Assembly (NCBI RefSeq): GCF_003967595.1
Contig: NZ_BIFW01000004.1
Coordinates: 62,001-126,000, forward strand
DNA: 64,000 bases
Source: Companilactobacillus musae
Lineage (GTDB): Bacteria > Bacillota > Bacilli > Lactobacillales > Lactobacillaceae
Direction: 5' to 3'
Part shown: piece by piece, positions 16,801 to 24,781 of the stretch
Numbering within the stretch: the first letter of the stretch is position 1
Layout of the letters: the number at the start of each line of letters is the position of its first letter
Notes under the pieces: model-generated
What the model was told of the DNA's origin: nothing
What the model saw: the letters and a program-made list of their open reading frames with translations, nothing else
Databases searched by the model: none
Translations under genes and position numbers: made by a program

Positions 16801-17493
16801 TTACTCATCCTCCCCTTGCTTTATCAAACTAATAGTACTCTTCAACTGATCAATATCTTCTTTTTGCTGAATAAAGGTATTTAAGATTGTTTCGCATTCT
16901 GTACAAGTTGTTTCATCAAAATTTTTAAAACGGTCAGCAAATTCTTGTTCAAACCATTCTTGACGATGAGCCAAAGTATCAGGATATTCTTGTGTCAAAA
17001 AGCGTTGATAATCAATCAATAATTGCATTTGTTCTTGATCATTCAAATATTGAAATTGAGCAATTGTGAATGTAGGCAATATCTTCATTTTAGCCCGATC
17101 AGCAATCGCAAAATATGGTGCCATTATCTCATCAATCGTGATATTTTCGCTACCACCACGCTGAAATTCTTTTAAAGGCATTCCTGTACTGACAACAATT
17201 CCAAATTCTTTATCTCCTAAATTATCATCGCCATCACCATAAACAAAATTACGAGTTAAAACCTTATCTTCCCAGTTTTTCAAACCTGCCGGAGCAGCAT
17301 ACCAATAAAGTGGGAATTGAAAAATTATTCGATCATTCGCCATTAAAAGTGCTTGTTCTTTTTCGACATCAATTTCTTCTAATTCTTCAACATGATGCCA
17401 TGTAACATCTTGCAATTTTGCACCCTGCAACAAAAACTGTTGCGTTTGAGAATTATTTATTTCCGGATGTGAAACCACTACTAAAGTCTTCAA
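16801..17493 (-). CDS. NAD(P)H-dependent quinone oxidoreductase, flavodoxin-2 fold
   Basis: 230 aa. N-terminal K-T-L-V-V-V-S-H-P-E strand-loop, the FPLYWYAAPAGLKNWEDKVLTRNF segment and a GSENITIDE region are typical of the KefF/YwrO/MdaB flavodoxin-like quinone reductases; it should bind FAD or FMN and reduce quinones with two electrons. The C-terminal ~50 residues are an added coiled-coil-like acidic extension with C-T-E-C. I prefer the TTG start at 17493, nine bases after GGAG; the ATG at 17502 directly touches that site. Confidence 0.88.
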   Translation of the reverse strand: MKTLVVVSHPEINNSQTQQFLLQGAKLQDVTWHHVEELEEIDVEKEQALLMANDRIIFQFPLYWYAAPAGLKNWEDKVLTRNFVYGDGDDNLGDKEFGIVVSTGMPLKEFQRGGSENITIDEIMAPYFAIADRAKMKILPTFTIAQFQYLNDQEQMQLLIDYQRFLTQEYPDTLAHRQEWFEQEFADRFKNFDETTCTECETILNTFIQQKEDIDQLKSTISLIKQGEDE

Positions 17494-17633
17494 AATTAAC
17501 ATCTCCAGTCACTAATAGAATAGCAAAAAACACCGAATCTTTAAACCAAACAAAACTACACAATGATATAATTTAAAAGATACTAGTTTTATTTAAGATT
17601 CTTTCTTCAATTTAGTAAGGGTTAACTCATAAA

Positions 17634-17797
17634 TGCCGTCGTCCATGAAATCTCTGTGGACCGCTGGAACGTGGTGGGCACAACTTGGAGCCCCTTGGCC
17701 TGCCAAGTGTCTTCAAGATTGACCTTGTTCTAAACTTGCTACGCAAGCTAAGAACAATTTTACCACTGAGGGTCCACAGAGATTTCATTCCCGACTA
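17634..17797 (-). repeat. Family A structured repeat, copy 2 (second subfamily)
   Basis: 164 bp, inverted orientation. Closing stem GAAATCTCTGTGGACC/GGTCCACAGAGATTTC, outer GTCG/CGAC pair. Forms an inverted pair with 17861-18023, separated by 63 bp. The pair occupies most of the 573-bp gene-free stretch 17494-18066. Confidence 0.92.
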
Positions 17798-17860
17798 GAG
17801 ATTATTTTTACTTAAAGTTATACCCCTAAAATTTTAAGCATAAAAAATATAATAATAAAT

Positions 17861-18023
17861 TAGTCCGGAATAACAAAAGCGATGGGCTCAGTAGTGAAAT
17901 TCTACTTAGCTCGCAACGCGAGGTTAGTAGAAGGCCGAGATTTGAAACAATTGTGATTTTCAATTGGTTCAAATTCGTGCCCACTACGTTCCAGCCCAAT
18001 CGCTTTTGTTATGGAGGACGGCA
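17861..18023 (+). repeat. Family A structured repeat, copy 3 (first subfamily)
   Basis: 163 bp from TAGTCCGG to GGACGGCA. Closing stem AACAAAAGCGAT-GGGCT/AGCCC-AATCGCTTTTGTT. Partner of 17634-17797; the flanks of the pair also resemble each other in inverted orientation (TTCTTTCTT and GGTTAA, 17598-17628 against 18024-18050). Confidence 0.92.
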
Positions 18024-18066
18024 CTCTTAACCAAACTCAAGAAAGAACCCATTAAGGAGATAAATA

Positions 18067-18501
18067 ATGGAAAAATATTATATTGTCGATAGCTCTATTC
18101 TTCCTGAATCTTTCGATCGTGTCATCAAAGCCCGAAACTTGCTACAAACTAAAAAGGTCCACAATGTCAGTGAAGCTGTTAAAGAAGTCGGCATTAGTCG
18201 AGGAACTTATTATAAATATAAAGATTTGGTTTTCTTGCCTGATGAAGAAATGAACGATCGTAAAGCTGTTATTTCTATGATGCTACATCATCAACAAGGA
18301 ATTCTTTCCAAGGTTTTGGTCGACATTTCCGAATCAAATGCCAGTATTCTAACAATCAACCAAAACATCCCTATTCACAATATTGCAACTGTTGTAATCT
18401 CCCTAGATATCGGTCATCTTAATGGAACTATTGACGACTTATTAGACAAACTGAGATTGTCTGATTCCGTCGATAATGTCCGTCTTATCTCTATTGAATA
18501 G
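18067..18501 (+). CDS. ACT domain protein, PheB/UPF0735 family
   Basis: 144 aa. N-terminal helical part with a short HTH-like region (V-S-E-A-V-K-E-V-G-I-S-R-G-T-Y-Y-K-Y) and a C-terminal ACT domain (about 70-144), matching the UPF0735/PheB family. ACT domains bind amino acids; the Bacillus member was linked to phenylalanine metabolism, but the role is unclear. AAGGAG ribosome binding site nine bases before the ATG. It stands alone downstream of a pair of family A repeats. Confidence 0.9.
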   Translation: MEKYYIVDSSILPESFDRVIKARNLLQTKKVHNVSEAVKEVGISRGTYYKYKDLVFLPDEEMNDRKAVISMMLHHQQGILSKVLVDISESNASILTINQNIPIHNIATVVISLDIGHLNGTIDDLLDKLRLSDSVDNVRLISIE

Positions 18502-18509
18502 TAAACCCA

Positions 18510-18547
18510 AAAGGCTCTCGAATCATCTAATTTGATTCGAGAGCCTT
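18510..18547. terminator. Terminator
   Basis: Perfect hairpin AAGGCTCTCGAATCA/TGATTCGAGAGCCTT followed by a T-rich stretch; placed between the converging ACT gene and the 50-aa membrane gene. Confidence 0.9.
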
Positions 18548-18564
18548 ATTTATTTTCTAAAACT

Positions 18565-18717
18565 TTATTTTGGCCAAGCAATATACATTGCCAACAAAAC
18601 ATTAAATGCTCCTACTAAATAAAATATCTTCGCAGCAATTTGACTTTTGAGATGACCTCCAGATATTAAAAGGAAAAGTCCTAGAACAAAAACTAATGCC
18701 ATTAACAAGAAATTCAT
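18565..18717 (-). CDS. Small 50-residue membrane protein
   Basis: 50 aa with two hydrophobic helices (about residues 2-19 and 30-46) joined by a short polar loop (GGHLKSQ), ending I-A-W-P-K. An AGGTGA ribosome binding site lies six bases before the ATG. Family not recognised; small two-helix proteins of this kind are common in lactobacilli. The coding call rests on the ribosome binding site, composition and the terminator that follows. Confidence 0.65.
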   Translation of the reverse strand: MNFLLMALVFVLGLFLLISGGHLKSQIAAKIFYLVGAFNVLLAMYIAWPK

Positions 18718-18814
18718 TACGTCACCTATTTTTTTCGATTTAATATTTTACTCAATGTTACTTTAAAGAAAAAATGTGACGAAATAATGAACTTGCTATG
18801 TAAATTCGATAAAT

Positions 18815-19660
18815 TTATTTACGGATCCACAAAAAATGTTCCATATCATGCAAAACTTTGGGATTACGGCGCGTTAAAGCACTGTGTTCTGCCATTGGTC
18901 CAGTGAACAATCTGGCATGATAAGTTTGATGAGGGCCTCGAAAAACTTTTCGTAAAGATTTTGCTGATGAAACTGGCACTGCTTTATCAAAATGATCTTC
19001 CGGACTTAATTGTCCCATAATATTTAGTTCTCTCACATGTAATTGCCTAATATTAGAATCAGGAGCTATATATGTTCTAAAATCTTTTCGCAATTGATTA
19101 GAATAACGCCAATCGTTACGGCGATAAATATCATGATTCAAGACTTGCATTGGGGCGGCAATATTAACCAAAGAATCAATTTGTGGCTGTCCAGACTTCT
19201 TACTGTAAGTTTCTAAATAATACATGATGGCGTTATTACCCCAAGAATGAGCTACTGCATTAAAACGAGTTACACCGTATTTTCGATGCAAAACCTTCAA
19301 TATCGAATCAATCCACATTGCTGTATGATGGTAATCTGATTCATGATTATTTAAAAATAGTACTTGGATTTCTGGATTCTTAGCTTTTTTAGGCCAAATT
19401 CCATAAGTCCTAACCTTACCCTGTGGCGATACTGTAACCGTCAAAGTTCTAGTTGCATATCCATCAGCCTGCGATTGATCAATCAAATAATCCATTGAAT
19501 GAACTGTACCACCAAATCCATGAAAAAAGAGTGTAGGCATTTGTCGTTTCTGATCTGACTGCACAGTACTAGCCGAAACTTCCTTTTCAACCACCGGACC
19601 AGCTATTAAAATAACTGAAATTGCTAAAAGAATTTTAATTAATAAACTAATTTTTTTCAT
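18815..19660 (-). CDS. DUF915 cell-surface alpha/beta hydrolase
   Basis: 281 aa. Signal peptide or anchor in the first ~30 residues (K-K-I-S-L-L-I-K-I-L-L-A-I-S-V), then an alpha/beta hydrolase: oxyanion region FFHGFGGT, nucleophile Ser in AHSWGNNA, and a C-terminal EHSALTRRNP His. DUF915 hydrolases are found at the surface of lactobacilli and staphylococci; substrate unknown. The ATG at 19660 follows TTGGTGAA. An upstream in-frame Met at 19717 lacks a ribosome binding site. Confidence 0.88.
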   Translation of the reverse strand: MKKISLLIKILLAISVILIAGPVVEKEVSASTVQSDQKRQMPTLFFHGFGGTVHSMDYLIDQSQADGYATRTLTVTVSPQGKVRTYGIWPKKAKNPEIQVLFLNNHESDYHHTAMWIDSILKVLHRKYGVTRFNAVAHSWGNNAIMYYLETYSKKSGQPQIDSLVNIAAPMQVLNHDIYRRNDWRYSNQLRKDFRTYIAPDSNIRQLHVRELNIMGQLSPEDHFDKAVPVSSAKSLRKVFRGPHQTYHARLFTGPMAEHSALTRRNPKVLHDMEHFLWIRK

Positions 19661-19742
19661 AAAATTCACCAAATTTGATTTATTACCAAATTTTAAAGCA
19701 ATTATTTTGTTAGTCAACTTTTCAATATCAAATTACAAAAAT

Positions 19743-19860
19743 GAGAGCGGAACAAAACACGTTTAGCTTCCGAGCATTAATATAAATAAGGTTGGTAATT
19801 CGATTTTGAGTTACCAACCTTATTTGAATTAAGCGGAAGAAGCTGTGTTCTTGTTCCGCG
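19743..19860. repeat. Family D structured repeat, copy 1
   Basis: Long compound hairpin: GCGGAACAA/TTGTTCCGC outside, AGCTTCCG/CGGAAGAAGCT next, then a strong AATAAGGTTGGTAA/TTACCAACCTTATT inner stem. The order of segments (AGAGCGGAA, AGC-CGAG-ATTAA, inner hairpin, TTAA-CGGAA-AG-TG) recurs at 59504-59619 with different stems. It sits between the DUF915 hydrolase and the dipeptidase genes. Confidence 0.75.
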
Positions 19861-19938
19861 TTTATGCTGCAATGTTGGGGAAAAAACTAGTTATGTCCCG
19901 ATCTCATTTTAATTTATCTCCAAGAATAATGACATAAA

Positions 19939-21366
19939 CTACAAATTCTGACCTTTTTCCCAAGTAGTCTTGGATAGCATAAGTCCCTTTTTGACAATAT
20001 CGTTAAAGAGTTGGTGAGTTCTATTAGAAACTTCACCGGCCGTCTTCAAATTACTCTCGGTCAAGAACTCTGAAACATCACTTGTAAAGCCATCAATTAC
20101 TTCATCAGTTATTTCCAAACGTTGACGTGCATACGATTGACAGCCTTCAAGATAGGCATGGATCATATCAGAATATTCGTGATAATGTGGTTCAATCATA
20201 ACTGACAAGGTCTTTTCTAGCCAGTACACATTGTCTACTGAAACTTCATTAGTTGTATTCTTATAATCTTCAGGTGTATCAGTAATATTAGTGTAGAAAG
20301 GTACATATGGACTATAAGCAAAGAATCCTAACGATAGCCATTGAACTGCTGCATGATTTTCATCAACATCATTTCTAATTTGTAAAATTGAAGAAGCTTG
20401 GTTACGATCCATAGCAATGGAACGGAATTGACGTTGCTCTTTTTCATTACCGGAAGCAAAAGTACCAAATGGATCATACTTAGTTCCATTGTAATGTGAG
20501 GATAAGAAAGCCTCTACATCTTCAATGGCAATTTTTTTAGCAGGTTTTCTAATCATAGGCATATCTTGTGCTGTTGGGATTTGTTCAATTTCTGGGTTGA
20601 ACATTTTTTGACCATACCATGTTCTAGGTGTGTTGTAATAGGCATCAGCTTCACTTTGAGTTCCAAAAATTTCACGGAAATTAAAGTGACCTGGTTGTGG
20701 ATTCAAATGATGTTTTTCAACAAATTCTACTAAATCAGTGGCGACTAAGAAATTATCAGTATCATTAACATCAACCTCTTGCATCACCGTCTGATTAGGT
20801 ACAATCGCATAAGTATCTTCTGGCAAACGCATTGCAGCCCAGTGGTGACCGCCAGCTGTTTCCAAAAGCCAAATCTCATCTTTATCATTGAAGGCAATAC
20901 TATTACACTCGCCAGTACCATATTTTTCTAATAAAGCGCCTAAACGAATTGCACCTTCCTTAGCTGTTTTTACGTAAGGTAAAACTAAAGTCAACATTGC
21001 CTCTTCATCAACACCATCGTGAACTAAAGGATCATATCCTAAAACACGAGCATTAGTAGCAGTCGTTTCTGTCGAACTCATTCCCACATTATATTCATTA
21101 ATACCAGCTTCTTCATACTTACCATCGCTTTGGTCAGCTTGTGGTGTAGCGGTGTAACGGAATGCATGTTCAGGCAATGGAACTTTAACACCTGTAGTCA
21201 CTGATACGTAAGATGCATTCTTTTGATCTTTAGCCTCATGTGCTACAAATTTGATCGGATTAATTGGGCCATAGCCATCTTCATTACGAGCGACAATGGT
21301 AGAACCATCCATACTAGCGGCTTTCCCGACTAGGATTTCAGTACAATCGGAACTTAGATTTTTCAT
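19939..21366 (-). CDS. pepD: C69 family dipeptidase
   Basis: 475 aa, the normal size for PepD-type peptidases. The N-terminal nucleophile Cys8 is in S-S-D-C-T-E-I with the family block VGKAASMDGSTIVARNED just after it. C69 (Ntn-hydrolase) dipeptidases cleave a broad range of dipeptides in lactic acid bacteria; maturation may remove the first residues so that Cys becomes N-terminal. Ribosome binding site GAGGGGG before the ATG. It lies 141 bp from the LysM gene on the same strand, separated by a terminator. Confidence 0.94.
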   Translation of the reverse strand: MKNLSSDCTEILVGKAASMDGSTIVARNEDGYGPINPIKFVAHEAKDQKNASYVSVTTGVKVPLPEHAFRYTATPQADQSDGKYEEAGINEYNVGMSSTETTATNARVLGYDPLVHDGVDEEAMLTLVLPYVKTAKEGAIRLGALLEKYGTGECNSIAFNDKDEIWLLETAGGHHWAAMRLPEDTYAIVPNQTVMQEVDVNDTDNFLVATDLVEFVEKHHLNPQPGHFNFREIFGTQSEADAYYNTPRTWYGQKMFNPEIEQIPTAQDMPMIRKPAKKIAIEDVEAFLSSHYNGTKYDPFGTFASGNEKEQRQFRSIAMDRNQASSILQIRNDVDENHAAVQWLSLGFFAYSPYVPFYTNITDTPEDYKNTTNEVSVDNVYWLEKTLSVMIEPHYHEYSDMIHAYLEGCQSYARQRLEITDEVIDGFTSDVSEFLTESNLKTAGEVSNRTHQLFNDIVKKGLMLSKTTWEKGQNL

Positions 21367-21455
21367 TTTTCGTTCCCCCTCTTTGATATCCAGTATAGAA
21401 TTAAAATTTGATTTAAACTAGTAGTTTTATTAGAAATTTTATAATTTTTATCAAC

Positions 21456-21485
21456 AAAAAAAGACTTGAAATTAATCAAGTCCTC
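21456..21485 (-). terminator. Terminator of the LysM gene
   Basis: GGACTTGA/TCAAGTC hairpin followed by seven T on the minus strand. Confidence 0.85.
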
Positions 21486-21507
21486 TCTAAATTGACAAAT
21501 ATTTATA

Positions 21508-22179
21508 TTAAAGTACTTCAACAGATGCTGTTGTAACACCGTATGAAGGAATTTGGTTATTTGGCATAGCAACGTCTAATTGGTTAGGGTTACTGTATGC
21601 AAATGTACCTGTATCATTAACTGTTCTGATCAATACTGTACCATCAGAAAGTGTGATTTTAAGTGTTGTACCCTTAGGGAATACTGAAAGGTTGGCAGCA
21701 ACTCCACCGTAACCCATGTTTGAACCTAGAACAGCTGGATCATAGAAAGAAATCTTAAATGTTCCTTGTGATGTACCAGTTGCAGTTGTTGATTGTGTTT
21801 GTGCAGCACTTTGTGTTGTAGCTTGTGTTTGTTCTTGTGCAGGTGCTTGATAACTTGTATCTTCAGCGGCTGCTTGTGTTGTAGCATCTGTTGTTGATTC
21901 TTGTGTAGTTGTATCAGTTTGTGTTGTTGTAACACCTGGTAATGAAACTGTTTCACCAGGGAAAATCAAGTCAAATCCGCCAACTTCACGGCCGTTTGCT
22001 TGTTCAAGTTCAGCGACTGTTACGCCGGCATTAGCAGCGATACTCTTGTATGTGTCCCCTGCTTCAACTTGAACATGGTTACTGTCGAGTTGTACTGCAG
22101 CCTGAGCAGTTTGTGATGTTGCTGCAAGTGCTGTTAAAGCTGTTGTACTTACTAAAGCGATAGATAAAACTTTTTTCAT
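21508..22179 (-). CDS. Secreted LysM and 3D-domain wall protein
   Basis: 223 aa. Signal peptide (K-K-V-L-S-I-A-L-V-S, cleavage near Q-A-A at 27), a LysM domain (about 33-82, V-E-A-G-D-T-Y-K-S-I-A), a Thr/Gln/Ala low-complexity linker (about 85-135) and a C-terminal double-psi-barrel/3D-like domain (about 140-223, with NDTGTFAY and NQLDVAMPN). The 3D domain is found in lytic transglycosylase-like and resuscitation-type proteins. Probably a muralytic or wall-associated protein. The 348-bp upstream region has no gene and contains a terminator (22438-22487); no clear promoter boxes could be assigned. Confidence 0.9.
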   Translation of the reverse strand: MKKVLSIALVSTTALTALAATSQTAQAAVQLDSNHVQVEAGDTYKSIAANAGVTVAELEQANGREVGGFDLIFPGETVSLPGVTTTQTDTTTQESTTDATTQAAAEDTSYQAPAQEQTQATTQSAAQTQSTTATGTSQGTFKISFYDPAVLGSNMGYGGVAANLSVFPKGTTLKITLSDGTVLIRTVNDTGTFAYSNPNQLDVAMPNNQIPSYGVTTASVEVL

Positions 22180-22437
22180 GAATATATTACATCCTTATAT
22201 TTAAAATTGTTTAGCCCTCATTTGCTATGTTGCATATACTAACAGGTATTTATTACACAACAACGTCTGTAAAGTTACAAAAAAGCCCTTTTCTGTAATT
22301 TTAGTAATACAATTGAAACAAACAAGTGTTCTATCGTTGGTGCATCAACATTCCTATTTTTATAAAAATGTGAATAAAACAGCAATTATTCTGAAAGTTT
22401 TTGATTATTTTATTAGTGATTGAGTTACAAAAAGATT

Positions 22438-22487
22438 AAAAAAAGCAATTCAAACATTGATATATCAGTGTTTAAACTGCTTTTTTC
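22438..22487. terminator. Terminator downstream of gluconokinase
   Basis: Hairpin AAAAAGCA..TTCAAACA/TGTTTAAACTGCTTTTTT with a TGATATATCA tip and A/T runs on both sides. Confidence 0.8.
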
Positions 22488-22527
22488 TTATAAATAATAA
22501 TTAGAAACAAATTTTCAAAATGATAAT

Positions 22528-24066
22528 TTAATTACCGTGTCTTTTCTGAAATTCGGCAATTTCTTTATATTCTGGTTCTAATATCTCAGATAAGCGAATC
22601 CAAATTGGTAATAATTCACGATAAACTTCAAAATTCTTTGGATTTGGTTCATGGACATCAGTTACACCAATCATCCCTTTAACTGCGGACAGATCATTTA
22701 TATAACCTAAGGCATACATTCCTAAAACAGCGGCTCCTAAACAAGAACTTTCAAAACTTTCGGGAATTGTAACTTCCTGTTCAAAGATATCTGCCAACAT
22801 TTGACGCCATAACGATGATCTAGCAAAACCACCAGTTGCTTGAATACTCTTTGGTTTACCAGTAATTTTTTCAATCGTTAGCATAACAACGTATAAGTTA
22901 TAAACAATTCCTTCCAATGCGGCTCTAACCATATGCGCACGGGTATGTTTACGAGTTAAGCCAAAGAATGACCCTCTAGCATAAGCATCCCAAATTGGCG
23001 CCCTTTCACCACCTAAATATGGATGAAATAGTAGTCCATCTGATCCAGCAGGAATTTTTTCGGCTATCTGTGTCAAGATATCATAAGTTGAAACTTGCAT
23101 CTGTTCAGCAGTGATTCTTTCAGGAGCAAATAACTGATCCTTGACCCAACGAAAAACAATTCCACCATTATTAACTGGACCACCAACAACCCACTTATCC
23201 TTAGTTAAGGCATAACAAAACAACTTACCCTCTGGATCAACAACTGGTTTATCAACCACAACACGAACAGCACCACTAGTTCCAATTGTTACAGCAACAA
23301 CTCCCGGATCAATGGCATTAACCCCCAAATTTGATAAAACACCATCACTTGCTCCAAAAACAAATGGTGTTGTTTTAGAAATTCCCAATAAATCTCCATA
23401 ACGTTTGTTGATACCGGTAATAACAGCCGTTGGTTCAACTAATTCTGGTAACTGTTCTTGGGTGATCTGTAACAAATCTAAAGCTTGTTGATCCCAGTCT
23501 AAATCAAGAATATTAAACATTCCTGTTGCTGAAGCAATTGAATATTCCATCTTATAAACACCAAACAGACGGAAAAAGACATAAGTTTTCAAATCAATAA
23601 ACTTCTTAGTTTGTTTAAATAATTCCGATTTTTCATGTCGAAGCCAAAGTATCTTGGATAAAGGTGCCATTGGATGAATTGGTGTTCCAGTTTTTGCATA
23701 AATTTGAGCGCCGACACCATTATTCTTTAATTCCTCGCTATATTTAGCGGCTCGATTATCTGCCCAGGTTATCGCTCTAGTTAATGGTTGATCATTTTGA
23801 TCCATCAAAATCAAACTATGCATAGCAGAAGAAAAAGAAATCCCCTTTATCTCCTGTGGCTTTACCTTACCTTTTCTAATTACTTGTCCCATAACTTCAA
23901 CGACAGCGTCCAAAATATCGTCAGGATCCTCTTCTGCCATATCAGGAACATCTTGATACAATTGATAGCCGCTATTAGCATAAGCCATTACTTTACCCTT
24001 CATATCATAAAGGACACTCTTAGTACTAGTTGTTCCAATATCGACACCAATCATATAATCCATCAT
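22528..24066 (-). CDS. gntK: Gluconokinase, FGGY family
   Basis: 512 aa FGGY carbohydrate kinase. N-terminal ATP-binding VGVDIGTTSTK-like motif (D-I-G-T-T-S-T-K), the substrate segment FSSAMHSLILMD, the W-A-D-N-R motif, and a C-terminal ATP motif QATGGFARSSLWRQMLAD. The closest family is the gluconate kinase of Firmicutes, which makes 6-phosphogluconate for the pentose phosphate or phosphoketolase pathway. No gluconate permease or 6-phosphogluconate dehydrogenase is adjacent. AAGGAG ribosome binding site. Xylulokinase-like specificity is a less likely alternative. Confidence 0.85.
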   Translation of the reverse strand: MMDYMIGVDIGTTSTKSVLYDMKGKVMAYANSGYQLYQDVPDMAEEDPDDILDAVVEVMGQVIRKGKVKPQEIKGISFSSAMHSLILMDQNDQPLTRAITWADNRAAKYSEELKNNGVGAQIYAKTGTPIHPMAPLSKILWLRHEKSELFKQTKKFIDLKTYVFFRLFGVYKMEYSIASATGMFNILDLDWDQQALDLLQITQEQLPELVEPTAVITGINKRYGDLLGISKTTPFVFGASDGVLSNLGVNAIDPGVVAVTIGTSGAVRVVVDKPVVDPEGKLFCYALTKDKWVVGGPVNNGGIVFRWVKDQLFAPERITAEQMQVSTYDILTQIAEKIPAGSDGLLFHPYLGGERAPIWDAYARGSFFGLTRKHTRAHMVRAALEGIVYNLYVVMLTIEKITGKPKSIQATGGFARSSLWRQMLADIFEQEVTIPESFESSCLGAAVLGMYALGYINDLSAVKGMIGVTDVHEPNPKNFEVYRELLPIWIRLSEILEPEYKEIAEFQKRHGN

Positions 24067-24151
24067 TCAAAACTCCTTTTATATAAGTAGAAACTTTTCT
24101 AATTGTAAGCAGAGATTCAAAAATTGTCTACCTTCCACCTAGTAATGGGAG

Positions 24152-24685
24152 CTATTTTTCCAACCACTCTGAACGTAAAATACCATATTTAAGTGAATCA
24201 TAGTATTCTCCTTCATAAAATCTAACCTGTCGAATTCTTGCTTCTTGTTTTAAACCAATCTTAGTTGCCAAATGCATCATTCGTGGGTTCCCCGACCAAG
24301 TCGTCAAACCCAAATGAGGCAAATCATAAAGTTTAAAGAGATAATCAATGAATAAGTTCAAAGCTTGCCTACCAATATGCTTGTCCCACATATTCTGAGG
24401 ATAAATTGTAATACCCATGTCGATCCATTTCTTCAATGGTCCATCCTCAAAATTTGCTCCAACAGAACCAACTATTTGATCATCATTTATTATCAATAAG
24501 TGATTTTGATTATTAATCCAATATTTATAAGCTAGTGTATTAACAAATTCATCCTTACTAGGTAGATCATCATGAAAGTATGGTCCATTTAATTTAGTCC
24601 AAGCGGCTTGAGAATCACTAAAAGCAATTTCCCAAAATTCTTCGACCTCTTCTGGTTTCAACTGTCTAATTTCGACTTTTCCCAT
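24152..24685 (-). CDS. GNAT family N-acetyltransferase
   Basis: 177 aa. RimJ/RimL-type GNAT: the order of segments (EVEEFWEIAF, a long YPQNMWDKHIGRQAL acetyl-CoA motif A with N-M-W in place of the usual R-G-K-G, then GNPRMMHLATKIGLKQEARIR and a FYEGEYYDSLKYGILR end) matches ribosomal-protein or small-molecule acetyltransferases. Start at 24685 after GGAGATG; 11 upstream in-frame codons overlap the terminator of the PTS gene and are unlikely to be coding. Substrate unknown. Confidence 0.85.
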   Translation of the reverse strand: MGKVEIRQLKPEEVEEFWEIAFSDSQAAWTKLNGPYFHDDLPSKDEFVNTLAYKYWINNQNHLLIINDDQIVGSVGANFEDGPLKKWIDMGITIYPQNMWDKHIGRQALNLFIDYLFKLYDLPHLGLTTWSGNPRMMHLATKIGLKQEARIRQVRFYEGEYYDSLKYGILRSEWLEK

Positions 24686-24701
24686 CTTTACATCTCCAAA
24701 T

Positions 24702-24737
24702 AAAAAAAGATTTGCCACTTATTATATGACAAACCTT
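24702..24737 (-). terminator. Terminator of the PTS IIABC gene
   Basis: AGGTTTGTCA/TGGCAAATCT stem followed by seven T on the minus strand. Confidence 0.75.
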
Positions 24738-24781
24738 TTAATAATCTAGTGAAAATTAATAATAAAATAAATTCTTTAATA

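Noticed and set aside
17634-18023. Tandem inverted repeats considered as a CRISPR-like or IS structure
   Set aside because: Only two copies in inverted order, no regular spacers, no cas or transposase gene nearby.
21726-21956. His/Gln-rich minus-strand frame inside the LysM gene
   Set aside because: Out-of-frame reading of the Thr/Gln/Ala linker repeat.
22180-22437. WalR binding site upstream of the LysM gene
   Set aside because: TGTAA-like words occur, but not as the required direct repeat with five-base spacing.
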